Positions 6,878 to 11,424 of a DNA stretch of 11,424 nt are shown here, one piece after another. Below the pieces are notes generated by a model, which was not told the origin of the DNA, ran no database searches, and saw only the letters and a list, made by a program, of their open reading frames with translations. This stretch comes from VBAS01 sp964508655 (GTDB lineage Bacteria; Bacteroidota; Bacteroidia; Chitinophagales; Chitinophagaceae): the NCBI GenBank assembly GCA_964508655.1, contig CAZDUO010000105.1, positions 1 to 11,424 on the forward strand, read 5' to 3'. The number at the start of each line of letters is the position of its first letter. Within the stretch, counting starts at the first letter, position 1. The position numbers were made by a program, and so were the translations under genes.

Positions 6878-6950
6878 GGTAATTCTGTTCAACGTCCCTT
6901 GCGACGCTCCTCCCGATAGGTATCGGGACATCGTCCGGTAATTCTATTCA
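6878..6950. repeat. CCCGATAG palindrome between 14-base direct repeats
   Basis: GGTAATTCTGTTCA (6878-6891) and GGTAATTCTATTCA (6937-6950) are direct repeats with 13 of 14 matches. The 45 bases between contain TCCCGATAGGTATCGGGA (6911-6928), an 8-bp inverted repeat of the same family as those at 2083 and 9451. The arrangement resembles a small insertion with a target duplication, or a tandem duplication. Confidence 0.6.
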
Positions 6951-6966
6951 GCTTTTGCCTGAATAG
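6944..6966. other. 8-bp perfect hairpin upstream of hemH
   Basis: CTATTCAG (6944-6951) and CTGAATAG (6959-6966) form a perfect stem with a 7-base loop, about 40 bases upstream of the hemH -7 element. It could be an operator for a dimeric regulator or part of the repeat mosaic. Confidence 0.5.
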
Positions 6967-7005
6967 TGAAAGGTCAATACGCAAGCTCACATTCACCATT
7001 CACCA
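6962..7005 (+). repeat. Heptad repeat module upstream of hemH, related to the hemC insert
   Basis: AATAGTGAAAGGTCAATA (6962-6979) matches the start of the hemC repeat block at 16 of 18 bases. CATTCACCATTCACCA (6990-7005) matches its end exactly. Both copies read in the direction of the gene they adjoin or interrupt. Confidence 0.7.
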
Positions 7006-7007
7006 CT

Positions 7008-7015
7008 TACATTTG
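7008..7015 (+). promoter_or_regulatory. hemH promoter -7 element
   Basis: TACATTTG matches TAnnTTTG, 17 bases before the hemH ATG, giving a short leader. I see no clear TTTG at the -33 position; that region is repeat sequence. Confidence 0.55.
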
Positions 7016-7032
7016 CACACATTGCAATCTTC

Positions 7033-8088
7033 ATGACTTCAGCCAAAAAAGGAATTGTACTGATGAATCTCGGCTCGCCGGATTCTGCTGAACTAAAAGA
7101 TATACGCCGCTACCTGAATGAATTTTTGATGGATGAACGGGTGATTGATATGCCCTACCTGGGCCGCCTGCTGCTGGTGAAAGGTATCATTGTTCCCTTC
7201 CGGGCGCCGAAGTCGGCAGCAGCCTACCGCTCCATCTGGACCACCGAAGGCTCTCCGCTGATTGTTTTGACAAAACAATTGCAGGCAGCTTTGCAGCAAC
7301 AGGTGAATGAACCGGTGGAAATCGCTATGCGCTACGGTAATCCTGCTCCCGCTGATGCATACAATGCACTGATGAAAAAAATTCCGGGGCTCGAGGAAGT
7401 AATAGTTGTGCCGCTTTATCCGCATTATGCCATGAGCAGCTATGAAACGGCAGTGGAGTATGCAAAAGCGATTCACCGGAAGAAAAAATATCCTTTCCGG
7501 CTCAGCTTTATAAAGCCTTATTATGATGAGATAAATTACCTCGAAGCATTGGCTGAAAGTATCAAACCGTATTTACAGCAGGATTTCGACCATATTCTTT
7601 TCAGCTACCATGGCGTACCGGAGCGGCATATTCATAAAGGAGATGTTACCGGGCAGCATTGTCTGAAAGAGGTTAGCTGTTGCCAAGTGAATTCACCGGC
7701 TCATGCACGCTGTTACCGGCATCAGTGCCTGATGACGACAAAGCTGCTGGCAGAAAAACTACAACTTACGAAAGAGAAATACAGTTTTTCTTTTCAGTCC
7801 CGCCTGGGACGGGATGAATGGCTGAAACCTTACACCGCAGTGCGGCTTGAGCAAATGCCGAACGAAGGGATAAAAAAACTGCTGGTGGCCTGCCCCGCCT
7901 TCATCAGCGATTGTCTCGAAACACTTGAAGAAATTGCAGAGGAAGGCAAAGAAATATTTCTCCACGCCGGCGGTGAAAATTTTACCATGATTCCCTGTTT
8001 GAATGTTCATCCGTTTTGGGTGAAGACGATTGCGGGTTATGTGCGGAAAGTTGCCGGTGGAGATAATGAAATGGTATTGGCGGAATGA
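7033..8088 (+). CDS. hemH: Ferrochelatase
   Basis: Ferrochelatase inserts Fe(II) into protoporphyrin IX to make protohaem, the last step of this branch. The 351-residue protein begins with GIVLMNLGSPDS at 7-18, has VVPLYPHYAMSS at 125-136, SYHGVPERH at 191-199 with catalytic His193, SFQSRLGRDEWLKPYT at 253-268, and CPAFISDCLETLEEI at 287-301 with the conserved Glu296. Five cysteines cluster in a short segment after the active-site histidine: Cys210, Cys216, Cys217, Cys227 and Cys232. Some bacterial ferrochelatases bind a [2Fe-2S] cluster through cysteines in such an inserted segment, so a cluster is plausible here but not shown. The ATG at 7033 follows a good -7 element. It is divergent from hemA and upstream of hemJ, whose product supplies its substrate. 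Confidence 0.96.
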   Translation: MTSAKKGIVLMNLGSPDSAELKDIRRYLNEFLMDERVIDMPYLGRLLLVKGIIVPFRAPKSAAAYRSIWTTEGSPLIVLTKQLQAALQQQVNEPVEIAMRYGNPAPADAYNALMKKIPGLEEVIVVPLYPHYAMSSYETAVEYAKAIHRKKKYPFRLSFIKPYYDEINYLEALAESIKPYLQQDFDHILFSYHGVPERHIHKGDVTGQHCLKEVSCCQVNSPAHARCYRHQCLMTTKLLAEKLQLTKEKYSFSFQSRLGRDEWLKPYTAVRLEQMPNEGIKKLLVACPAFISDCLETLEEIAEEGKEIFLHAGGENFTMIPCLNVHPFWVKTIAGYVRKVAGGDNEMVLAE

Positions 8089-8124
8089 TTTTGCTAAGGA
8101 TATGAAATGCGAATAAAAAGTGTG

Positions 8125-8132
8125 TATCTTTA
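8125..8132 (+). promoter_or_regulatory. Possible antitoxin-toxin promoter (-7 element)
   Basis: TATCTTTA, one base off TAnnTTTG, lies 19 bases before the antitoxin ATG. No good -33 element is seen at the right spacing. Confidence 0.35.
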
Positions 8133-8151
8133 TTAGCTACAAATATCAGCC

Positions 8152-8381
8152 ATGAAGATAGAAACAGCAGATATTCAAAATATAGCGGGGCACCAGACAA
8201 TACGATTACCTGATGACCTCAGGATAAACGATAATAAAGTTTATGTGAAGAAAATGGGAGAGGTGATTTACCTTTCCATTCTCCGTGGCAAAGTTTTTTT
8301 GAAAGCCTCTCCGGATTTTCGGAAGATTTTATGAATAACAGGAATCAGTCCCAACAGCAAAATCGTGAATCATTTGATTAA
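8152..8381 (+). pseudogene. vapB: VapB-type (AbrB/SpoVT fold) antitoxin, frameshifted in a T7 run
   Basis: The readable frame gives 60 residues ending at 8334. Residues 13-45 match the DNA-binding swapped-hairpin domain of VapB antitoxins (GHQTIRLPDDLRI then VYVKKMGEVIYL). The expected toxin-binding tail is absent from that frame but present in the next: adding one T to the seven at 8294-8300 yields FFESLSGFSEDFMNNRNQ and a Gln-rich end, 76 residues in total, the normal length. The stop TAA (8379-8381) then overlaps the toxin ATG as TAATG, the coupled arrangement usual for vapBC. The one-base loss could be a mutation, a sequencing error, or a slippage site restored at transcription. As read, the product could bind DNA but would probably not neutralise the toxin. 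The pair interrupts hemH-hemJ and is probably acquired. Confidence 0.85.
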
Positions 8382-8782
8382 TGCCCTGGCTGCCCGATAC
8401 AAATATCTGTATATACATTATTAAGCAAAAACCGGCTCCCGTATTGGAAAGATTTAATGCCATCCCTCCGGGACAAATTGCGCTTTCTATCATCACGTTA
8501 GCAGAATTAGAATATGGAGCGAGGAAAAGTTCAGCTATTGAAAAAAACCTGGCAGCTCTTCGCCAGTTTTCAATTCCTTTCGATATTTTGACATTTGATT
8601 ATAATGCCGCTATTGAATATGGTATTATTAGGGCGGAATTGGAAACAAAAGGAACGCCCATAGGAGCGCTTGACACTTTAATTGCTGCACACGCAAAAAG
8701 CTTAAACTACACATTAGTTAAAAATAATGAAAAGGAATTCGGCAGGGTAAGCGGCCTTCAGATAGAAAACCGGACACGTTAA
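8381..8782 (+). CDS. vapC: VapC-type PIN-domain toxin (ribonuclease)
   Basis: VapC toxins are Mg2+-dependent endoribonucleases that cleave tRNA or rRNA. The 133-residue protein has the PIN layout: LPDTNICIYIIK with Asp6, ITLAELEYGARKS with Glu42, GTPIGALDTLIAAHA at 91-105 with Asp98, and LVKNNEKEF at 112-120, with Asn115/Asn116 where the family has a conserved T-N/D-N. The catalytic acids appear intact, so it should be active. The position usually occupied by Leu before DTN is Pro5, a small oddity. The ATG at 8381 is the first in-frame start after a TGA at 8375-8377 and would share its A with the restored antitoxin stop. With the antitoxin frame broken, coupled translation would be lost and toxin synthesis may be low. 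The target RNA cannot be inferred. Confidence 0.92.
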   Translation: MPWLPDTNICIYIIKQKPAPVLERFNAIPPGQIALSIITLAELEYGARKSSAIEKNLAALRQFSIPFDILTFDYNAAIEYGIIRAELETKGTPIGALDTLIAAHAKSLNYTLVKNNEKEFGRVSGLQIENRTR

Positions 8783-8826
8783 AATATTTTTATAGCAAGG
8801 CCATCAGCTGATTACTCGTTCTGACA

Positions 8827-9369
8827 ATGTATCTCTACTTAAAAGCACTCCATATCATCTTCATCGTTACCTGGTTCGCAGGTCTCTTCTATTTTCCGCG
8901 TTTGTTTATTTATAATACCGAAGCCAACAACAAACCTGAACCAGAGAAAAGCATTCTGCAAAAACAATTTGGCATCATGATGAAGCGCCTCTGGTACGGC
9001 ATCACCTGGCCGTCGGCTGTGCTTACGCTTGTTTTCGGGTTGTGGGTTTTGTTTAAAAGTCCCTGGGTAGAAATTCTTTTTCAGCCAGCCGGCCGGTGGA
9101 TGCTGGTCAAGCTGATTTTTGTTTTCTTTCTTTATCTCTACCATTTTTCATTGCAGAAAATTTACAACCAGCAGGCAAAAGGCATTTTCAACTACAGCTC
9201 GCAGCAGCTCCGCATCTGGAACGAAGTGGCCACAATTTTTCTTGTTGCCATAGTGATGCTGGTGGTGGTACGGCAAAATATCAGTGCCCTGTGGGGCGTT
9301 GTGGGTCTGTTACTTTTTATAATTGTGCTGATGAGTGTGGTAAGGATTTATAAGATGCTCAGGAGATGA
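8827..9369 (+). CDS. hemJ: Protoporphyrinogen IX oxidase, HemJ type (membrane protein)
   Basis: HemJ oxidises protoporphyrinogen IX to protoporphyrin IX in the cytoplasmic membrane and is the form used where HemG and HemY are absent. The 180-residue protein matches the family at YLKALHIIFIVTWFAGLFY at 4-22 (conserved His9 and Trp16), PRLFIY at 24-29, MMKRLWYGITWP at 51-62, RWMLVKL at 90-96 (Trp91 and Lys95), and RIWNEVATIFLVAIV at 129-143. Hydrophobic segments at about 8-22, 59-76, 92-108, 134-150 and 155-173 suggest five membrane helices, the last being a C-terminal addition to the usual four. It starts at ATG 8827, 44 bases after vapC. No promoter is clear, so read-through from upstream is possible. 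The role is supported by HemF/HemN before it and HemH after it in the pathway. The TGA stop lies in a heptad repeat. Confidence 0.9.
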   Translation: MYLYLKALHIIFIVTWFAGLFYFPRLFIYNTEANNKPEPEKSILQKQFGIMMKRLWYGITWPSAVLTLVFGLWVLFKSPWVEILFQPAGRWMLVKLIFVFFLYLYHFSLQKIYNQQAKGIFNYSSQQLRIWNEVATIFLVAIVMLVVVRQNISALWGVVGLLLFIIVLMSVVRIYKMLRR

Positions 9370-9480
9370 GTGATGAGTTATCAGTGATGAGTGTCGTGAC
9401 AATTGTAGTTTTCTTTGTTGTTTGCAAGGTTAAAATATTTGCCATTCATCACCCGATAGTTATCGCGTCATCACTCATCA
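9365..9480. repeat. Convergent 3' region with inverted heptad repeats and a degenerate palindrome
   Basis: From 9365 run GATGAGT, GATGAGT, TATCAGT and GATGAGT, all in 7-base phase. GATGAGTGATGA (9365-9376) is the exact inverse of 9468-9479. Both the hemJ stop (9367-9369) and the hemN stop (9478-9480) lie in these copies. ACCCGATAGTTATCGCGT (9451-9468) is a degraded copy of the palindrome at 2083. A long stem between the two ends could serve as a bidirectional 3' end, but no U-tract terminator is present. Confidence 0.7.
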
Positions 9481-10848
9481 AATCGCCTTGCTGAACCTTG
9501 GCAGCATTTCCACTTCTTTATTGCGCTGCAGGTACAAATCAAATGCGCTGCAGATATTTCTGATGAAATGACGGCCTAAGGATGTTACAGTCAGACCGGT
9601 TTCGTTCCATTGTATCAGCTTGTCTGTTTCCAGTTTTTCCAGTTCGGGAAAAGTGAATTGTTTTAATAATTCAAGATGTGCTGCATGGAATGTGGTTTTG
9701 CCCCGGCAACTGATATCAAGAATATATTTTCTGAATGCGAGGTCTTCGTCATTCAAAAAATATCCCCTGAAAACAGGCTGTGTTTTTTTGCCAATGCACG
9801 CATAATATTCATGAAGCGATTTTTTGTTTTGGGCAAATGCCACGCCGATATCGCTGATGGCCGATACACCCAGCCCAAGCAGCAGGGTGGTTTGTTGTGT
9901 AGTGTAGCCCATAAAATTGCGGTGCAGTGTGCCTTCAGTCCATGCAGTATAAAGCGGGTCAGTGGGTAAGGCAAAATGGTCCATGCCAATGTCGGTGTAA
10001 CCCGCACGGGTCAGTATTTCTTTTCCTTTCAGGTACAGTTGCAGTTTTTCTGCCGGCGATGGCAAATCGTTTTCATCAAACAGGCGCTGGCCGCGGCTGG
10101 TCCACGGCACATGGGCGTAGCTGTAAAAAGCAATACGGTCGGGTTTCAGCTCCAGCACCTGCTCAAAAGTTTTCGTAATGCTTTGCAGGGTTTGTTTTGG
10201 CAGCCCGTAAATCATATCAAAGTTCACCGACTTAAAACCTAATTCCCTTGCTTCTTCGGTAGCTTTTTTTACATTCTCCAGGGGTTGTATGCGGTTGATG
10301 ATTCGCTGCACTTCGGGGTCATTATCCTGCACGCCATAGCTGATGCGGCGAAAGCCATACTTATACAGCGCCAGCAAATGCCCGCGGGTTGTATTGTTTG
10401 GGTGACCCTCGATGCTGAATACATGTAGCGGGTGCACTACGCAGCGTTGTTTGATAAACCGGATAAGCCGCTCCAGGTTTCGTGGCGAAAAAAATGTAGG
10501 AGTGCCGCCTCCCAAATGTATTTCCCTGATAACGGGTGTTTCATTCAGCAGTTTCAGGTAAAGCTGAAATTCTTTTTCCACCATTTGGAGGTATTCGTCC
10601 TCCACGCCGTGATTAGTGGTAATTTTTTTATTGCATCCGCAGTAAGTGCAGAGCGATTCGCAAAAAGGCAGGTGAATATAGAGGCTGATTCCTTCCCGGC
10701 TGTTATGAATTGAAAATTGCTGTTGAAACAAGTCACACCAGCGGCTTATATCCAAGCCTTCATTCCATACCGGTACTGTAGGATAACTGGTATAGCGGGG
10801 CACCGGGCGGTTGTATTTAGCTGCAAGCCGGTCAAGTTCAAAATTCAT
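9478..10848 (-). CDS. hemN: Oxygen-independent coproporphyrinogen III oxidase (radical SAM)
   Basis: HemN converts coproporphyrinogen III to protoporphyrinogen IX without oxygen, using S-adenosylmethionine and a [4Fe-4S] cluster. The 456-residue length is that of true HemN rather than the shorter HemW haem chaperones. The N-terminal VPRYTSYPTVPVW at 16-28 is a true-HemN signature. YIHLPFCESLCTYCGCNK at 57-74 holds the CxxxCxxCxC set Cys63, Cys67, Cys70 and Cys72. HLGGGTPTF and SYGVQDNDPEVQRI follow as SAM and substrate elements, then DMIYGLPKQT, FYSYAHVPW and LHRNFMGYTT. A run of seven T (10623-10629) is in frame. The ATG at 10848 is clear. The gene diverges from ileS and has an FNR-like palindrome 56 bases upstream, which fits low-oxygen expression. 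It converges on hemJ. Confidence 0.96.
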   Translation of the reverse strand: MNFELDRLAAKYNRPVPRYTSYPTVPVWNEGLDISRWCDLFQQQFSIHNSREGISLYIHLPFCESLCTYCGCNKKITTNHGVEDEYLQMVEKEFQLYLKLLNETPVIREIHLGGGTPTFFSPRNLERLIRFIKQRCVVHPLHVFSIEGHPNNTTRGHLLALYKYGFRRISYGVQDNDPEVQRIINRIQPLENVKKATEEARELGFKSVNFDMIYGLPKQTLQSITKTFEQVLELKPDRIAFYSYAHVPWTSRGQRLFDENDLPSPAEKLQLYLKGKEILTRAGYTDIGMDHFALPTDPLYTAWTEGTLHRNFMGYTTQQTTLLLGLGVSAISDIGVAFAQNKKSLHEYYACIGKKTQPVFRGYFLNDEDLAFRKYILDISCRGKTTFHAAHLELLKQFTFPELEKLETDKLIQWNETGLTVTSLGRHFIRNICSAFDLYLQRNKEVEMLPRFSKAI

Positions 10849-10877
10849 TCTGCAAAACTGAAGAGCAGCCGTCAGCT

Positions 10878-10891
10878 AATACCTGATACCT
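10878..10891. repeat. Two-unit 7-base repeat upstream of hemN
   Basis: AATACCT followed directly by GATACCT. It is short, but has the same 7-base phase as the other repeats in this window. Confidence 0.3.
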
Positions 10892-10904
10892 GTCGGATGC
10901 GGGG

Positions 10905-10918
10905 CTGATTTTAATCAA
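10905..10918. promoter_or_regulatory. FNR/CRP-like palindrome upstream of hemN
   Basis: On the minus strand TTGAT-TAAA-ATCAG, one terminal mismatch from TTGAT-N4-ATCAA, 56 bases before the hemN ATG. I could not identify a good -7 element between it and the gene. Anaerobic activation by an FNR-like protein is expected from hemN biology, but is inference here. Confidence 0.5.
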
Positions 10919-10981
10919 AGGAGTAACCACAGTTTTTATTTTTTTATCCTGCTAACGCTGCAAATAGCTTCCGGAATACCA

Positions 10982-10989
10982 TACCTTTG
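10982..10989 (+). promoter_or_regulatory. ileS promoter -7 element
   Basis: TACCTTTG matches TAnnTTTG, 22 bases before the ATG. No clear -33 TTTG is present. AAAGGA (11003-11008) lies three bases before the ATG and could act as a ribosome-binding site, unusual in this window. Confidence 0.5.
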
Positions 10990-11011
10990 CAGACATTTTC
11001 AGAAAGGATTT

Positions 11012-11424
11012 ATGACTCAGAAATACCGTGAATACAAGCAGCTGAATTTACCGGCAATCGAGCAGGAAATTCTGACCGGGTGGGCGGAAACACAGGCATT
11101 TGAAAAAAGCGTTTCCCTCCGCGATGGCGCCTCCCCGTTTGTATTTTATGAAGGCCCGCCCAGTGCCAACGGCATGCCCGGTATTCACCACGTCATCAGC
11201 CGTACACTGAAAGACCTGGTGTGCCGCTACAAAACCATGAAGGGCTACCAGGTAAAACGCAAAGGCGGCTGGGATACGCATGGTCTGCCGGTTGAACTGG
11301 GAGTGGAAAAAGAACTCGGCATCACCAAAGAAGATATTGGTAAAAAAATTTCCGTAGAAGACTACAACAAAAAATGCCGCGAAGCGGTGCTGCGCTACAA
11401 AGACAAATGGGACGACCTGACCCG
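11012..11424 (+). CDS. ileS: Isoleucyl-tRNA synthetase, 5' part (runs off the window)
   Basis: This cytosolic class I synthetase charges tRNA-Ile. Only the first 137 codons are present; the frame is open to the window end. The product starts MTQKYREYKQLNLPAIEQEI and contains FVFYEGPPSANGMPGIHH at 43-60, which holds the HIGH-type ATP-binding motif in the GIHH form, followed by VKRKGGWDTHGLPVE at 81-95, a strong IleS/ValS signature. GPPSANGMPGIHH together with GWDTHGLPVELGVEKELGI favours IleS over ValS or LeuS. It lies divergent from hemN with a 163-base shared gap and appears unrelated to haem synthesis. Confidence 0.93.
   Translation, partial: MTQKYREYKQLNLPAIEQEILTGWAETQAFEKSVSLRDGASPFVFYEGPPSANGMPGIHHVISRTLKDLVCRYKTMKGYQVKRKGGWDTHGLPVELGVEKELGITKEDIGKKISVEDYNKKCREAVLRYKDKWDDLT

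Larger units (their letters stand above)
6644..7032. other. Divergent control region between hemA and hemH
   Basis: No convincing gene is present in these 389 bases. Contents from left to right are the hemA promoter (6665-6697), an FNR/CRP-like palindrome (6728-6741), roughly 130 bases in which I see no clear element (6742-6877), a palindrome between direct repeats (6878-6950), an 8-bp hairpin (6944-6966), a heptad repeat module (6962-7005), and the hemH -7 element (7008-7015). Confidence 0.7.

Noticed and set aside
8294..8300. Programmed ribosomal frameshift as the definite explanation for the antitoxin
   Set aside because: A T7 run alone is not a typical slippery signal with a downstream stimulator; sequencing error, mutation or transcriptional slippage are equally or more likely, so it is kept only as a possibility.
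8088..8826. Direct repeats flanking the toxin-antitoxin pair as insertion scars
   Set aside because: Only a weak resemblance (TTTTGCTAAGG versus a TAGCAAGG segment near 8790) was found, not good enough to call a target duplication.
9385..9450. Standard intrinsic terminator between convergent hemJ and hemN
   Set aside because: No GC-rich hairpin followed by a T-tract on either strand; only the long-range inverted repeats are present.

Overview
The window is a haem-biosynthesis locus from a member of the Bacteroidota, most probably near Chitinophagaceae. The phylum call rests on Bacteroidota-type promoters (TAnnTTTG at -7, TTTG at -33), mostly absent Shine-Dalgarno sequences, the gene order hemA-C-D-E-F-B, and the style of the proteins. 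The family-level call is an impression, not a measured placement.

Layout. A minus-strand operon runs right to left: hemA (5423-6643), hemC (4418-5416), hemD (3633-4340), a frameshifted four-helix-bundle gene (3194-3558), hemE (2092-3129), hemF (1122-2060) and hemB (85-1068). A 389-base divergent control region (6644-7032) separates it from plus-strand hemH (7033-8088). After hemH come a VapBC-type toxin-antitoxin pair whose antitoxin is frameshifted (8152-8782) and hemJ (8827-9369). Minus-strand hemN (9478-10848) converges on hemJ. The 5' part of ileS starts at 11012 and runs off the right edge.

Pathway. The genes cover glutamyl-tRNA to protohaem through the protoporphyrin branch: HemA, HemB, HemC, HemD, HemE, then HemF (oxygen-dependent) or HemN (oxygen-independent radical SAM), then HemJ and HemH. 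Glutamate-1-semialdehyde aminomutase (HemL) is not in the window. Having both HemF and HemN suggests life across changing oxygen levels. FNR/CRP-like palindromes of matching design lie upstream of hemA and upstream of hemN.

What is unusual. Nearly every gap, and several stop codons, contain short degenerate repeats phased at 7 bases (or 14 = 2 x 7), plus copies of a CCCGATAG/CTATCGGG palindrome. One such repeat sits in frame inside hemC and adds roughly 22 residues. The four-helix-bundle gene is bracketed by inverted copies of a 14-base repeat. Both accessory genes (four-helix-bundle and antitoxin) carry an apparent one-base loss in a homopolymer, while the haem genes are intact even where they contain runs of seven T. 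I see no wholly new multi-gene system. The repeat family and the frameshifted accessory genes are the most interesting signals.
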